Shown: in pieces, positions 6,895 through 14,975 of the stretch
How the letters are laid out: each line of letters opens with the position of its first letter
Position numbering within the stretch: the first letter of the stretch is position 1
Origin: JBBPYA01 sp038200385
Lineage (GTDB): Bacteria > Actinomycetota > Actinomycetes > Mycobacteriales > Geodermatophilaceae
Direction: 5' to 3'
NCBI GenBank assembly: GCA_038200385.1
Contig: JBBPYA010000331.1
Location: 1-32,192 of the forward strand
DNA length: 32,192 bases
Made by a program: the position numbers and the translations under genes
The notes under the pieces: model-generated
Told to the model about the DNA's origin: nothing
Databases searched by the model: none
Seen by the model: the letters and a program-made list of their open reading frames with translations, nothing else

Positions 6895-7468
6895 CTGCAC
6901 CGCTGACTCCGCCGCTGACCACGGCGCCGGGCCGCCGCGCCCGTGGCGCCGATGCGGACGGCTGCTGGTCGCCGACCCTGCGAACCGGATCCTGCTCGTC
7001 CCGGTAGACGACGGTCACTCCGCCTACTGGGACCTCCCCGGTGGCGGTCTGGAACCCGGTGAGGACAGCGCGCAGGCGGCCCTGCGGGAGGTCCGCGAGG
7101 AGACCGGCTACATCGTTGCGCCGGCGGCGCTGGGCGGCGTGTGCTGGCGCGGCGACGTGGTCTTCTGGTGGTGCGGCCGGTGGCACGGCAGCCATCAGGT
7201 CGTCCACCGTGCGCGGCTGGACCGGGTGTCGAGTCCCGGCCCGGTGCGGCTGACCGCCGAGGAGCAGGCCATGCAGGGCGGCGCGCGCTGGTGGAGCCTG
7301 GCCGAGTTCGAGAGCGCCGGTCACAGTGTCGCGCCGCTCCCCGTTCCCGCCGACGCCTTCGCGTTGCTGGACGGCCCGGCGGTCACGGCCGGAGTCATCC
7401 GCTGGATGGGTCCGGCCTCGACCAAGCCGGCGGCGGCGACCGCGCGCCGCGGCCTACACCTAGGCTGA
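6827..7468 (+). CDS. NUDIX hydrolase overlapping the lepB 3' end (213 aa)
   Basis: Hydrolyses a nucleoside diphosphate linked to some group X; the substrate is not predictable. The Nudix box is intact, with GGGLEPGED and REVREETG at about residues 72-94. The domain starts near residue 42 (RCGRLLVAD). The only usual start codon in frame upstream of the domain is GTG 6827, which overlaps lepB by 68 bases and has no Shine-Dalgarno sequence. The first ~40 residues look like out-of-frame lepB DNA, so the real protein may start later on a rare codon such as CTG. It is followed after 7 bases by a second NUDIX gene, but the two are not close copies (different lengths and flanks), so this is not a fresh duplication. 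Confidence 0.8.
   Translation: MRPRPPRSSCSPDSTGGAGIGADCTADSAADHGAGPPRPWRRCGRLLVADPANRILLVPVDDGHSAYWDLPGGGLEPGEDSAQAALREVREETGYIVAPAALGGVCWRGDVVFWWCGRWHGSHQVVHRARLDRVSSPGPVRLTAEEQAMQGGARWWSLAEFESAGHSVAPLPVPADAFALLDGPAVTAGVIRWMGPASTKPAAATARRGLHLG
7461..7466 (+). promoter_or_regulatory. Candidate -10 element (TAGGCT) for the second NUDIX gene
   Basis: TAGGCT lies at the end of the preceding NUDIX gene and finishes 9 bases before ATG 7476. There is no ribosome binding site between them, suggesting a leaderless transcript that would also carry rnhB and DUF2469. Confidence 0.4.
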
Positions 7469-7475
7469 CCCTGTC

Positions 7476-7982
7476 ATGGCCCCCTCCGCGCTGCTCCCCG
7501 TCCGGGCGTCCGGTCGGGTGTTGCTCATCGACCCGGCCGATCGCGTACTGCTCCTCCAGATCCGTCCGGACGACCCGGATGCCGGCGGGGTCTGGCTCAC
7601 CCCTGGCGGGGGACTCGAGCGCGGCGAGGAGTCGGCCGCCGCTGCGGCGCGGGAACTGACCGAGGAGACCGGGCACGTCGCCCCGCACGGGGCGCTGATG
7701 GGACCGGTGTGGACCCGGCATCACCGATTTCTCGGCACCGATCTGCGCGAGACCTACTTCGCGCTGCGCACCGACCGGGTGGAAGTCGACCGGGCCGGCT
7801 GGACGGCGCTGGAGCGGGCCCAGCTCGGCGAGCACCGCTGGTGGTCCCTGCCCGAACTCCGCACGGCGACCGATCAGCGTTTCGCACCGCGGCGGATCGC
7901 GGTGTTGCTACCCGCCGTGCTCGCCGCCATACGGCCGGGCGGTGCCGGCTGGACCATCCCCCCGATCGAGGTGGGCGTGTGA
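7476..7982 (+). CDS. NUDIX hydrolase (168 aa)
   Basis: A compact NUDIX protein with the full Nudix box (GGGLERGEE and RELTEETGH, about residues 45-68) coordinating the catalytic metal. The rest (LLIDPADRVLLLQIRPDD, then HRWWSLPEL near residue 128) is ordinary for small bacterial NUDIX proteins that act on nucleotide derivatives or oxidised nucleotides. The exact substrate is unknown. Its stop overlaps the rnhB start (GTGA, 4 bases), so it is translationally coupled with RNase HII. A shared role in nucleic-acid hygiene is possible but only inferred from this coupling. Confidence 0.88.
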   Translation: MAPSALLPVRASGRVLLIDPADRVLLLQIRPDDPDAGGVWLTPGGGLERGEESAAAAARELTEETGHVAPHGALMGPVWTRHHRFLGTDLRETYFALRTDRVEVDRAGWTALERAQLGEHRWWSLPELRTATDQRFAPRRIAVLLPAVLAAIRPGGAGWTIPPIEVGV

Positions 7983-8686
7983 TCGCGACCCGGCGCAGGG
8001 CCGTCGTACGCCGGGACGCCGGGCTCTGGGCGCTGGAGGGGACGTTGCGGCGGCAGGGCTTCCCGGTCGTGGCCGGAGCCGACGAGGCGGGGCGGGGGGC
8101 CTGCGCCGGGCCGCTGGTCACCGCGGCCTGCGTGCTGCCCGACGGCCGGCGTGGGCAGGTCCCGGAGCTGGCCGACTCCAAGCTGCTGACCGCGCTGGCC
8201 AGGGAACGGGTGTACGCCGAGGTGGTCCGGCGGGCGGTCAGCTGGGCCGTGGTGGTCATCCCGCCGCAGGACATCGACCGGCGGGGGTTGCACGTGTGCA
8301 ACGTGCAGGGGCTGCGGCGGGCGCTGGCCGCGCTGACCCCCACTCCGGCGTACGTCCTCATCGACGGCTTCCCGGTGGCGGGCACCGGCGTACCCGGGCT
8401 GGCGGTGTGGAAGGGCGACCGGGTGGCGGCCTGCATCGCCGCCGCGTCCGTGCTGGCCAAGGTCACGCGGGACCGGATCATGACCGGGCTGCACGAGTCC
8501 TACCCGCTGTACGACTTCGCCACCCACAAGGGGTACGTCACCGACGGGCATTCGGCGGCCCTGGACGCGCATGGGCCGTGTCCCGAGCACCGCTTCAGCT
8601 ATATCAACGTCGCGCGCCGCTCGCCCGGCGCCGCCGCGCGCTGCCCGGTGGGCCAGAATGACTGGGTGCAGGAGAACCGAGGATGA
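7979..8686 (+). CDS. rnhB: Ribonuclease HII (235 aa)
   Basis: Degrades RNA in RNA-DNA hybrids and nicks at single ribonucleotides in DNA. The catalytic DEAGRG motif (Asp35, Glu36) is in GADEAGRGACAGPLV. DSKLLTALARERVYAEV, VLIDGFPV with a further acidic residue, ASVLAKVTRDRIM and HKGYVTDGH follow in family order. Length is usual for actinobacterial RNase HII. GTG 7979 overlaps the upstream NUDIX stop. At the other end its TGA overlaps the ATG of the DUF2469 gene. A C-terminal extension of about 25 residues follows the conserved SYINVA. Confidence 0.96.
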   Translation: MIATRRRAVVRRDAGLWALEGTLRRQGFPVVAGADEAGRGACAGPLVTAACVLPDGRRGQVPELADSKLLTALARERVYAEVVRRAVSWAVVVIPPQDIDRRGLHVCNVQGLRRALAALTPTPAYVLIDGFPVAGTGVPGLAVWKGDRVAACIAAASVLAKVTRDRIMTGLHESYPLYDFATHKGYVTDGHSAALDAHGPCPEHRFSYINVARRSPGAAARCPVGQNDWVQENRG

Positions 8687-8991
8687 GCGCCGAGGACCTG
8701 GAGAAGTACGAGACCGAGATGGAGCTGCAGCTCTATCGCGAGTACAAGGACATCGTCCGCCAGTTCTCCTACGTCGTGGAGACCGAACGCAGGTTCTACC
8801 TGACCAACTCCGTCGACCTGCAGGTCCGCAACGCCGACGGCGAGGTGTACTTCGAGCTGCGGATGAGCGACGCCTGGGTCTGGGACATGTACCGCCCTGC
8901 CCGGTTCGTCAAGACCGTGCGGGTCGTGACGTTCAAGGACGTCAACGTCGAGGAGTTGGACAAGCCCGACCTGGAGCTGCCCAACACCTGA
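8683..8991 (+). CDS. DUF2469 family protein (102 aa)
   Basis: A small actinobacterial protein nearly always found directly after rnhB. The sequence matches the family closely: MSAEDLEKYETEMELQLYRE, YVVETERRFYLTN, FELRMSDAWVWDMYRPARFV and VKTVRVVTFKDVNVEEL. The function is not known. The fold is predicted to be a short helix plus a beta-rich core, soluble, with no cysteines. The ATG overlaps the rnhB stop (ATGA), so translation is coupled. Length is usual. Confidence 0.95.
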   Translation: MSAEDLEKYETEMELQLYREYKDIVRQFSYVVETERRFYLTNSVDLQVRNADGEVYFELRMSDAWVWDMYRPARFVKTVRVVTFKDVNVEELDKPDLELPNT

Positions 8992-9003
8992 GCCCGGCGG
9001 CGG

Positions 9004-9741
9004 CTACTCCGGGAGCCGCCGGGTCGGAAGCGGGGTCTCGACCGCGGCGCCGTCCGGTCCGCGCTCGACGTGGTACGCCGAGGCGTCGGCCCGGTCGGAC
9101 ACCGCCTCGTGCAACTGCGTCCCGCGGTAGATCAGGCCGACGCCGTCGTCAGTGGCGTAACCGGCCGGCAGCGTCCCGTCCTCGATCAACCGGTGATACA
9201 GCGGGCGGCGCTGCGGCTCGCTGTCGTAATGCACGCCGTTGGAGTACGGCAGCATGCCAAGCCCGTTCGTCACCGGCCTGAGATCCGGTCCGAACGAGTC
9301 CGTCGTCCCGCCCAGGTGCCAGCACAGTGAGCCGGCCGAGACCCCGCCGAGCACGACGCCGGCCTCCCAGCACTCGCGCAGGATCCCGTCCAGTCCGTGC
9401 ACCCGCCAGACGGCCAGCAGGTTCGCCACGCTACCGCCGCCGACCCAGACGACGTCCTGCTCGAGCAGGTGCCGGCGTGGGTCGGCGACGTTCGGCATCG
9501 CGAACAACGTCAGGTGCGACAGCCTGACGTCGGTCCCGGCGAACGCTCCGTAGACCGCGGAGACGGAGGTCAGCGCGTCCCCCGTCGCCGTCCCCACGAA
9601 ACAGATCCGGGGGTGGGCCGGACGGCCGGCGAGCTCCACGGCGTGGCCGAAGATCGGGCCCGGCGCCCAGTCGGACGGGTTCCGGCCGCGGGACCGGAAT
9701 CCGATGCTGGTCGCGACGATGGTGGGTTCGTCGGCGGTCAT
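9004..9741 (-). CDS. Peptidase S51 / peptidase E-like protein (245 aa)
   Basis: A member of the PepE/cyanophycinase-like serine peptidase family, which has a glutamine-amidotransferase-like fold and in known members cleaves Asp-X dipeptides. The nucleophile elbow is GGVSAGSLCW, with Ser in GVSAGS. ICFVGTATGD at the N-terminus and VWVGGGSVANLLAVWR (substrate loop) fit well, as does GLGMLPYSNGVHYDSE. Start ATG 9741 is supported by AAGGGGG about 4 bases upstream on the minus strand; the frame continues further up without homology. It is transcribed away from yraN, and the 145 bases between them hold divergent promoters and two DnaA-box-like sites. It converges on DUF2469 with 12 bases between stops. 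Confidence 0.9.
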   Translation of the reverse strand: MTADEPTIVATSIGFRSRGRNPSDWAPGPIFGHAVELAGRPAHPRICFVGTATGDALTSVSAVYGAFAGTDVRLSHLTLFAMPNVADPRRHLLEQDVVWVGGGSVANLLAVWRVHGLDGILRECWEAGVVLGGVSAGSLCWHLGGTTDSFGPDLRPVTNGLGMLPYSNGVHYDSEPQRRPLYHRLIEDGTLPAGYATDDGVGLIYRGTQLHEAVSDRADASAYHVERGPDGAAVETPLPTRRLPE

Positions 9742-9789
9742 TGGCCCCCTTGTACATCGGTACGACAGTCGCCCCACCGTAGGCGCGCC

Positions 9790-9818
9790 CTGTCCACAGC
9801 CCCGGCCGGTGTCCACAG
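9790..9818. promoter_or_regulatory. Pair of GTCCACAG motifs resembling DnaA boxes
   Basis: CTGTCCACAG (9790-9799) and TGTCCACAG (9810-9818) lie in the same orientation, 19 bases apart, in the gap between the S51 peptidase and yraN. Each contains 8 of 9 bases of the high-GC DnaA box TTGTCCACA. A similar pair in the opposite orientation occurs before rpsB. Confidence 0.35.
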
Positions 9819-9886
9819 GTCCGATAGGCGTGCGTCCGCCGACTCCGTTTCCCGTCATTGTCAGCGGTGACGAGGGAGGTGCCGCG

Positions 9887-10243
9887 GTGCGGGCCAAGGA
9901 CGCGATCGGACAGTACGGCGAACGGGTCGCCGCGCGGCACCTCGTGCAGACCGGCTGGACGATCCTGGACCGGAACTGGCGGTGTGCCGACGGCGAGATC
10001 GACATCGTGGCAACCGACGGCGCGGTGCTCATCATCTGCGAGGTCAAGACCCGCTCGACCGACGCCTTCGGGGATCCCTGCGAGGCGGTCGACTGGCGCA
10101 AGGCGCGCCGGATCCGGCAGCTGGCCACGCAGTGGCTGGCCGCGAACGAGAACTTCTGGGCCGAGATCCGCTTCGACGTGATCAGCGTGCTGCGTCAGCC
10201 CTCGGGGGCTGCGCTGGTCCGGCACCTCGAAGGAGCGTTCTGA
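9887..10243 (+). CDS. yraN: YraN family (UPF0102) nuclease-fold protein (118 aa)
   Basis: A small protein with the restriction-endonuclease-like fold, usually found next to yifB/comM and dprA and thought to act in DNA processing. The nuclease core is visible: GQYGERVAARHLVQTGWTIL, then DGEIDIVATDGAVLIICEVKTR, where Glu, Asp and the EVK triad match the metal-binding site. DVISV follows near the end. Start GTG 9887 is chosen for its strong GGGAGGTG 6 bases upstream and because conservation begins there. The TGA stop shares one base with the yifB ATG (TGATG), so the two are coupled. Length is usual. Confidence 0.94.
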   Translation: MRAKDAIGQYGERVAARHLVQTGWTILDRNWRCADGEIDIVATDGAVLIICEVKTRSTDAFGDPCEAVDWRKARRIRQLATQWLAANENFWAEIRFDVISVLRQPSGAALVRHLEGAF

Positions 10244-11766
10244 TGGCGCTGGCGCGCACCTGGTCGGTCGGCCTGATCGGGCTGGAGGGCCACCTGGTCG
10301 ACATCGAGGTCGACCTGAACGACGGGCTGCCGACGTTCACCATGGTCGGGCTGCCCGACACCTCGGTGCGCGAGGCACACGACCGTATCCGGTCCGCGCT
10401 GGCCAACAGCGGCCTGGACTGGCCGAAGCGGCGGATGACCGTCAACCTGTCGCCGGCCACGTTGCCCAAGCGGGGCAGCGGCTTCGACCTGGCGCTGGCG
10501 GTGGCGGTCCTGGCCGCCGCCCGGGTGGTTCCGCTCGCCCCGCTCGGCGATGCCGTGCTGATCGGCGAGCTGGGCCTGGACGGGCGGGTCCGCCCACTGC
10601 GCGGAGTCCTGCCGGCGGTGCTCGCGGCCCGCCGGGCCGGCCGTACCCGCGCCATCGTCCCGGTCGACAACCTGGCCGAGGCCAGCCTGGTGCCGCAGAC
10701 GAGCGTGCAGGGCGTCGGGTGCCTGCGCGAGCTGGTGGACCACCTGCGCGGCGGCGACAACCAACTGGCGACTGGGGTGGTAGTGCTCACCTCGCCGGCG
10801 CCACGCACGGCGGACCTGCGCGACATCGTCGGGCAGGCCCAGGGCCGGCGGGCGGTGGAGGTGGCCGCGGCCGGGGGGCACCACCTGTACCTGCAGGGGC
10901 CGCCCGGCGCGGGCAAGACGATGCTCGCCGAGCGGCTCTGCGGGATCCTGCCGCCGCTGGCCGACGACGAGGCGCTCGAGGTCACCTCGATCCACTCCCT
11001 GTCCGGGATGCTGCCGGCCGGGGCGGCGCTGGTCCGGCGGCCGCCCTACGAGAGCCCGCACCACACCTCCTCGACCGCGTCGATCGTCGGCGGCGGTGCC
11101 GGCCTGGCCCGGCCCGGCGCGGCCTCGCGGGCGCACCGCGGGGTGCTGTTCCTGGACGAGGCGCCGGAGTTCACCGCCGGGGTCCTCGACGCGCTGCGCC
11201 AACCGTTGGAGAGCGGGGAGGTGGTGCTGTACCGCTCGGCCGGGCGGACCCGCTACCCCGCGGCGTTCCAGCTCGTGCTGGCGGCCAATCCGTGCCCGTG
11301 CGCCTCCCCGGCCGGGGATCAGGCCTGCGTGTGCTCGTCGATGACCAGGCGGCGATACCTGGCCCGGCTGTCCGGCCCGCTGCTGGACCGGGTCGACCTG
11401 CACGTGACGCTGCTGCCGGTCACGCGGCAGGCCCTGCTCAGCGATGTCGGCGGCCCCGAAGACAGCGACCAGGTCGCGCTGCGGGTCTGCCGGGCCAGGG
11501 CAGCGGCCGAGGAGCGGCTCGGTGTCGTCGGGTTGCGCCGCAACGCCGACCTGCCGGGGCCCGCGCTGCGCCGGCGCTGGCGGCCGGCCCGCCCGGCGAT
11601 GTCCGGAGTGGAGACGGCGCTGGACCGGGGTCAGCTCAGCGCGCGGGGGGTGGACCGGGTGCTCCGGGTGGCCTGGACCTTGGCCGACCTGGCCGGTCGT
11701 ACGTCGCCCGGCCGGGATGAGCTGGACGAGGCGCTGGGCATGCGGGTGCGCGCGGTGGCCGCGTGA
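10243..11766 (+). CDS. comM: YifB/ComM family AAA+ ATPase (Mg-chelatase-like, 507 aa)
   Basis: ATPase of the ComM family, which in naturally transformable bacteria acts as a branch-migration helicase extending recombination tracts. Order: an N-terminal Lon-protease-like domain (about 1-170, GLPTFTMVGLPDTSVREAHDRI, LPKRGSGFDLALAVAVLAA); Walker A GPPGAGKT at 219-226; Walker B VLFLDEAPEF; a Cys-rich NPCPCASPAGDQACVC insert; and the C-terminal helical domain with SARGVDRVLRVAWTLADL. AAGGAG lies 7 bases before ATG 10243. It is often annotated as a magnesium chelatase subunit, but gene context (yraN before, dprA after) points to DNA uptake or recombination. The 109 bases to dprA are GC-rich and hold nothing clear. 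Confidence 0.95.
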   Translation: MALARTWSVGLIGLEGHLVDIEVDLNDGLPTFTMVGLPDTSVREAHDRIRSALANSGLDWPKRRMTVNLSPATLPKRGSGFDLALAVAVLAAARVVPLAPLGDAVLIGELGLDGRVRPLRGVLPAVLAARRAGRTRAIVPVDNLAEASLVPQTSVQGVGCLRELVDHLRGGDNQLATGVVVLTSPAPRTADLRDIVGQAQGRRAVEVAAAGGHHLYLQGPPGAGKTMLAERLCGILPPLADDEALEVTSIHSLSGMLPAGAALVRRPPYESPHHTSSTASIVGGGAGLARPGAASRAHRGVLFLDEAPEFTAGVLDALRQPLESGEVVLYRSAGRTRYPAAFQLVLAANPCPCASPAGDQACVCSSMTRRRYLARLSGPLLDRVDLHVTLLPVTRQALLSDVGGPEDSDQVALRVCRARAAAEERLGVVGLRRNADLPGPALRRRWRPARPAMSGVETALDRGQLSARGVDRVLRVAWTLADLAGRTSPGRDELDEALGMRVRAVAA

Positions 11767-11875
11767 GCGCGACCGGATCGTCTGGCGACGCCCGCGGGGG
11801 CTGTGGAGGCTGCGGGGGCTTCGAGGGCCGCGGGGGCTGTGAGGGGCGCGCCGGGGTGGGTCGGGCCGGCCGATC

Positions 11876-13057
11876 GTGAGAGCGGACGGGACCTTGCTGG
11901 CGCTGGCCTGGCTGACCAGGGCGGCCGACCCGGGCCATGCCGGGATCCACCAGCTGGTGCAGCGGGTGGGGGCGGTCCAGGCGGTCCGGCTGATCCGGGA
12001 CGGCCGGGTCCCGGCCACCGTGCTCGCGGCCGTGGGCAGCCGGGTCGGCGAGGACCGGGCCGAGGCCGATCTCGCCCTCGCCGCGCGGCACGGCATCGGC
12101 CTGCTCACCCCGGAGGACCCGCAGTGGCCCGGGGCCGCGCTGCACGCGATGCAGGTGGCCACGGCGCGGGGGGTGCCCGAGTTGGCTCCGCCGCTGGCCC
12201 TGTGGGTCCGCGGACCGGCCGCGCTCGGCGACGCGACCGGCCGGGCGGTCGCGGTGATCGGGGCGCGGGCGTCGACGGCGTACGGCGAGCACGTCGCGGC
12301 CGAGCTGTCGTTCACGCTGGCGCAGCGCGGCTGGACGATTGTGTCCGGTGGCGCGCTGGGTATCGACGGGGTGGCTCACCGGGCGGCGCTGGCCGCCGAC
12401 GGGGTCACGGTAGCCGTCCTCGCCGGCGGCCTGGACCGGCCGTATCCGGCGGCGCATGGCGCGCTGTTCGAGCGGATCGCGGCCACTGGGCTGCTAATCA
12501 GCGAGTGGCCACCGGGCTGCGCGCCCCACCGGCGCAGGTTCCTGATCCGCAATCGGCTGATCGCCGGGCTGGCGGCCGGCACCGTCGTGGTGGAGGCCTC
12601 GGCCCGCAGCGGGACGGCCTCGACCGCGCGCCGTTGTCGGGAACTCGGACGCCCGGTGATGGCCGTCCCGGGTCCGGTGACGTCCGCGGCCTCGGTCGGG
12701 ACCCACGAACTGCTGCGGGGGGACGGGACCGACGGGGCGCGCCTGGTCTGCTCCGCCGAGCATGTCCTGGAGGAGATCGGGCAGCTGGGGGCGGACCTGG
12801 CGCCGCTCCCGCGGGGTCCGAGGACGCCTCGCGACGATCTGGACGAGCTGGCCTGCCGGATCCTGGACAGCGTGCCGGTCCGCCGCGCGGTGCCCCCCGA
12901 GCGGATCGCCCACTCGGCCGGCGTCGCGGTGCTCGACGTGCTGCGCGTACTGCCGGGTCTGGAACTGCGGGACCTGATCGAGCTCACCGGCGACGGCTGG
13001 CGGCTGTCCGCGGCTCAGCGCCGAGCCGGGGCGTCGCGGCCGTCGGTGCCCTCGTAG
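11876..13057 (+). CDS. dprA: DNA-processing protein DprA (393 aa)
   Basis: Loads RecA onto incoming single-stranded DNA during transformation and is present as a housekeeping gene in most actinobacteria. An N-terminal helical region (1 to about 90) precedes the Rossmann-like DprA domain: VAVIGARASTAYGEH, IVSGGALGIDGVAHRAAL, VAVLAGGLDRPYPAAH, RRFLIRNRLIAGLA, VVVEASARSGTASTA, and RPVMAVPGPVTSAASVGTHELLR. A C-terminal winged-helix-like domain follows (DELACRILDSVPVRRAVPPERIA). GTG 11876 is the best start; no Shine-Dalgarno sequence is obvious. In related genomes xerC follows directly, but here two minus-strand subtilase genes lie in between. Confidence 0.96.
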   Translation: MRADGTLLALAWLTRAADPGHAGIHQLVQRVGAVQAVRLIRDGRVPATVLAAVGSRVGEDRAEADLALAARHGIGLLTPEDPQWPGAALHAMQVATARGVPELAPPLALWVRGPAALGDATGRAVAVIGARASTAYGEHVAAELSFTLAQRGWTIVSGGALGIDGVAHRAALAADGVTVAVLAGGLDRPYPAAHGALFERIAATGLLISEWPPGCAPHRRRFLIRNRLIAGLAAGTVVVEASARSGTASTARRCRELGRPVMAVPGPVTSAASVGTHELLRGDGTDGARLVCSAEHVLEEIGQLGADLAPLPRGPRTPRDDLDELACRILDSVPVRRAVPPERIAHSAGVAVLDVLRVLPGLELRDLIELTGDGWRLSAAQRRAGASRPSVPS

Positions 13058-13077
13058 CCGCGGCGTCGGGCAGCCCG

Positions 13078-13114
13078 AAAAACCCGCAGCCCCGGCACGG
13101 GCCGGGGCTGCGGG
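13078..13114 (-). terminator. Rho-independent terminator of the subtilase gene
   Basis: A perfect 14-bp stem (CCCGCAGCCCCGGC at 13083-13096 with its complement at 13101-13114) closes a 4-base loop. On the minus strand it is followed by five T residues (13078-13082), making it a canonical terminator for the upstream S8 peptidase, whose stop codon is 15 bases away. It may also stop plus-strand transcription from dprA, though no T tract follows on that side. Confidence 0.85.
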
Positions 13115-13129
13115 TGTGGAACCGGTCGG

Positions 13130-14809
13130 TCAGGAGACCGACAGCGCGGTGTCGTCCACCACGAAGGAGGTCTGTAGCGAGACGTCCTCGGTGCCGGTGA
13201 ACTTCAGGGTCACCGTCTGACCGGCGTACCCGGCCAGGTTGAACGACTTCTGGGTGTACGTCGGGTTCGCGTTCAGGTTGGAGTACGTCGCGAGCGTCGT
13301 GGACCCGACCTGGACCGTGAGCCGGTCGTAGGCGGTGCTGGTCGTGGTCTCACTCGTGGTGATGCGCAGCCAGAACGAGAACGTCGCGCTGGCGCAGCCG
13401 GTCGGGATGCTGACCGTCTGCGACAGGGTGTCGGTGTGCGTGCTGCCGTACCCGTTCAGCCAGGCCTTCTTAGCGCCGGTGCGGGCGGGCTGCCCGGTGG
13501 AGGAGTCGATGACACCGGCGGTCGCCGACCACGGGGCGGCCGTGGAGGACTCGAAGCCGGGGTTGCCCAGCAGCTGGCCGGCCGTGCATCCGCCGCCGCC
13601 TCCTCCGCCCCCGCCGCCCTGATCGACGTAGAGCAGCCGGTTCGGGGAGCCGCTACCGGGGTTGGTGACCTTGTTCGGGGTGGAGACGTTCACCAGCGCG
13701 TCGCGGACCTGCTGCGCGGTGGCCCCGGGGTTGGCGGACAGGTACAGCGCGGCTGCCCCGGCCACGTGCGGGGAGGCCATCGACGTCCCGCTGATGGTGT
13801 TGGTCGCGGTGTCGCTGGTGTACCACGCGGACGTGATGTTCTCGCCGGGGGCGAAGATGTCCACGCAGGTCCCGTAGTTGGAGAACGACGCGCGGGCATC
13901 GGTGCGGGTCGTGGCCCCAACGGTGATGGCCTCGGCAACGCGGGCGGGGGAGGAGTTGCACGCGTTGGCGTTGCTGTTGCCGGCAGCGATGGCGTATGGG
14001 ATCCCGGAGGCGATGGAGTTGCGGACCGCGCTGTCCAGTGAGGTGTCGGTTCCCCCGCCCAGGCTCATGTTGGCCACGGCGGGCTTGATGGCGTTGGCGG
14101 TGACCCAGTCGACGCCCGCGATCACGCCGGAGTTGGTGCCGGACCCGGAGCAGTCCAGGACCCGGACGCCGACCAGCTGGACACCCTTGGCCACGCCGTA
14201 CGCCGAGCCGCCGACGGTGCCGGAGACGTGCGTGCCGTGCCCGTTGCAGTCGGTGGCGTCGTTGTCGTTGTTGACGGTGTCCCGACCGGAGGTGGCCCGG
14301 CCGCCGAAGTCGTTGTGGCTGAAGCGGATCCCGGTGTCCACGATGTAGGCGTGCACGTTCGACGCGGTCGTCGGGTAGCTGTAGGAGGCGTCAAGGGGAA
14401 GGTTGCGCTGGTCGATCCGATCCAGTCCCCAGGACGGCGGGTTGGTCTGGGTGGCCGCGATGGACACCGTCTGGTCCTGCTCGACGTAGTCCACGGCCGG
14501 GTCGGCCGCCAGCCGGCGGGCGCGGCTGTCGGTCATCGTGACCGCGAAGCCCTTCAGTGCGGACTGGTAGACGTACTTGATGGCCCCGCCGTTGCGGGAG
14601 GCCAGCTGCCGCGCGATGGCGGGGACCCCGCGCTCGCGCAGGTTCGGCGTGTCGGCCAGGACGACGATGTAGCTGTCCTTGACTGCGGTGGGGCTGGCGG
14701 CGTTCAGGATCTGACCGTCCGGTGCGGCCGCAGCCGGCCCGGCCGTGGTCATCGCTAGCACCGTGCCGGCCACCGCGAGCAGGCCGACGTAGGTAGAGCG
14801 TCTTGTCAC
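13130..14809 (-). CDS. Secreted subtilisin/proteinase K-like serine peptidase (S8) with C-terminal beta domain (559 aa)
   Basis: A secreted endopeptidase. Order from GTG 14809: signal peptide (basic TRRSTY, hydrophobic core, PAAAA before the cut, about 1-29); I9 inhibitor propeptide (about 45-115, DSYIVVL to DYVEQD); catalytic S8 domain with Asp158 (IVDTG), His191 (NGHGTHVSG), oxyanion Asn278 (AAGNS) and Ser343 (SGTSMASPHVAG); a linker of ten Gly; and a ~150-residue beta-rich domain (GNPGFE to DDTALSV) like the binding domains on secreted actinobacterial hydrolases. The start is set by GGAGGAG about 4 bases upstream; a GTG 12 bases earlier is in frame but lies over that site. A terminator follows. 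Next to it is a decayed paralogue of the same order without the C-terminal domain. Confidence 0.95.
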   Translation of the reverse strand: MTRRSTYVGLLAVAGTVLAMTTAGPAAAAPDGQILNAASPTAVKDSYIVVLADTPNLRERGVPAIARQLASRNGGAIKYVYQSALKGFAVTMTDSRARRLAADPAVDYVEQDQTVSIAATQTNPPSWGLDRIDQRNLPLDASYSYPTTASNVHAYIVDTGIRFSHNDFGGRATSGRDTVNNDNDATDCNGHGTHVSGTVGGSAYGVAKGVQLVGVRVLDCSGSGTNSGVIAGVDWVTANAIKPAVANMSLGGGTDTSLDSAVRNSIASGIPYAIAAGNSNANACNSSPARVAEAITVGATTRTDARASFSNYGTCVDIFAPGENITSAWYTSDTATNTISGTSMASPHVAGAAALYLSANPGATAQQVRDALVNVSTPNKVTNPGSGSPNRLLYVDQGGGGGGGGGGCTAGQLLGNPGFESSTAAPWSATAGVIDSSTGQPARTGAKKAWLNGYGSTHTDTLSQTVSIPTGCASATFSFWLRITTSETTTSTAYDRLTVQVGSTTLATYSNLNANPTYTQKSFNLAGYAGQTVTLKFTGTEDVSLQTSFVVDDTALSVS

Positions 14810-14893
14810 TGTCTCCTCCACTTTGAGGCTCGCCGGGACAGTGTGTCACCGTGCGTGTGCGCAGCGTGCTCTATTTCGGCGTTGTGGGCCAGT

Positions 14894-14935
14894 GCAGCCA
14901 CGCAGCTCGCCTCATGTGGCCAGCTGCGTGGCTGC
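14894..14935. other. Perfect 14-bp inverted repeat between the two subtilase genes
   Basis: GCAGCCACGCAGCT (14894-14907) is exactly complementary to 14922-14935; the 14-base loop can pair further (GCC with GGC). It lies about 40 bases beyond the stop of the subtilase pseudogene in its direction of transcription and about 85 bases before the start of the intact gene. No T tract follows on either strand. It is probably the pseudogene's old terminator, or a regulatory hairpin. Confidence 0.6.
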
Positions 14936-14975
14936 GGCTACCGGTGCAGCCGTGAGTGTGAGCAGCTGGACAGCG

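Noticed and set aside
10195..12315. 706-residue minus-strand frame opposite yifB and dprA
   Set aside because: No recognisable motif and low-complexity content; codon bias of the plus-strand genes explains it.
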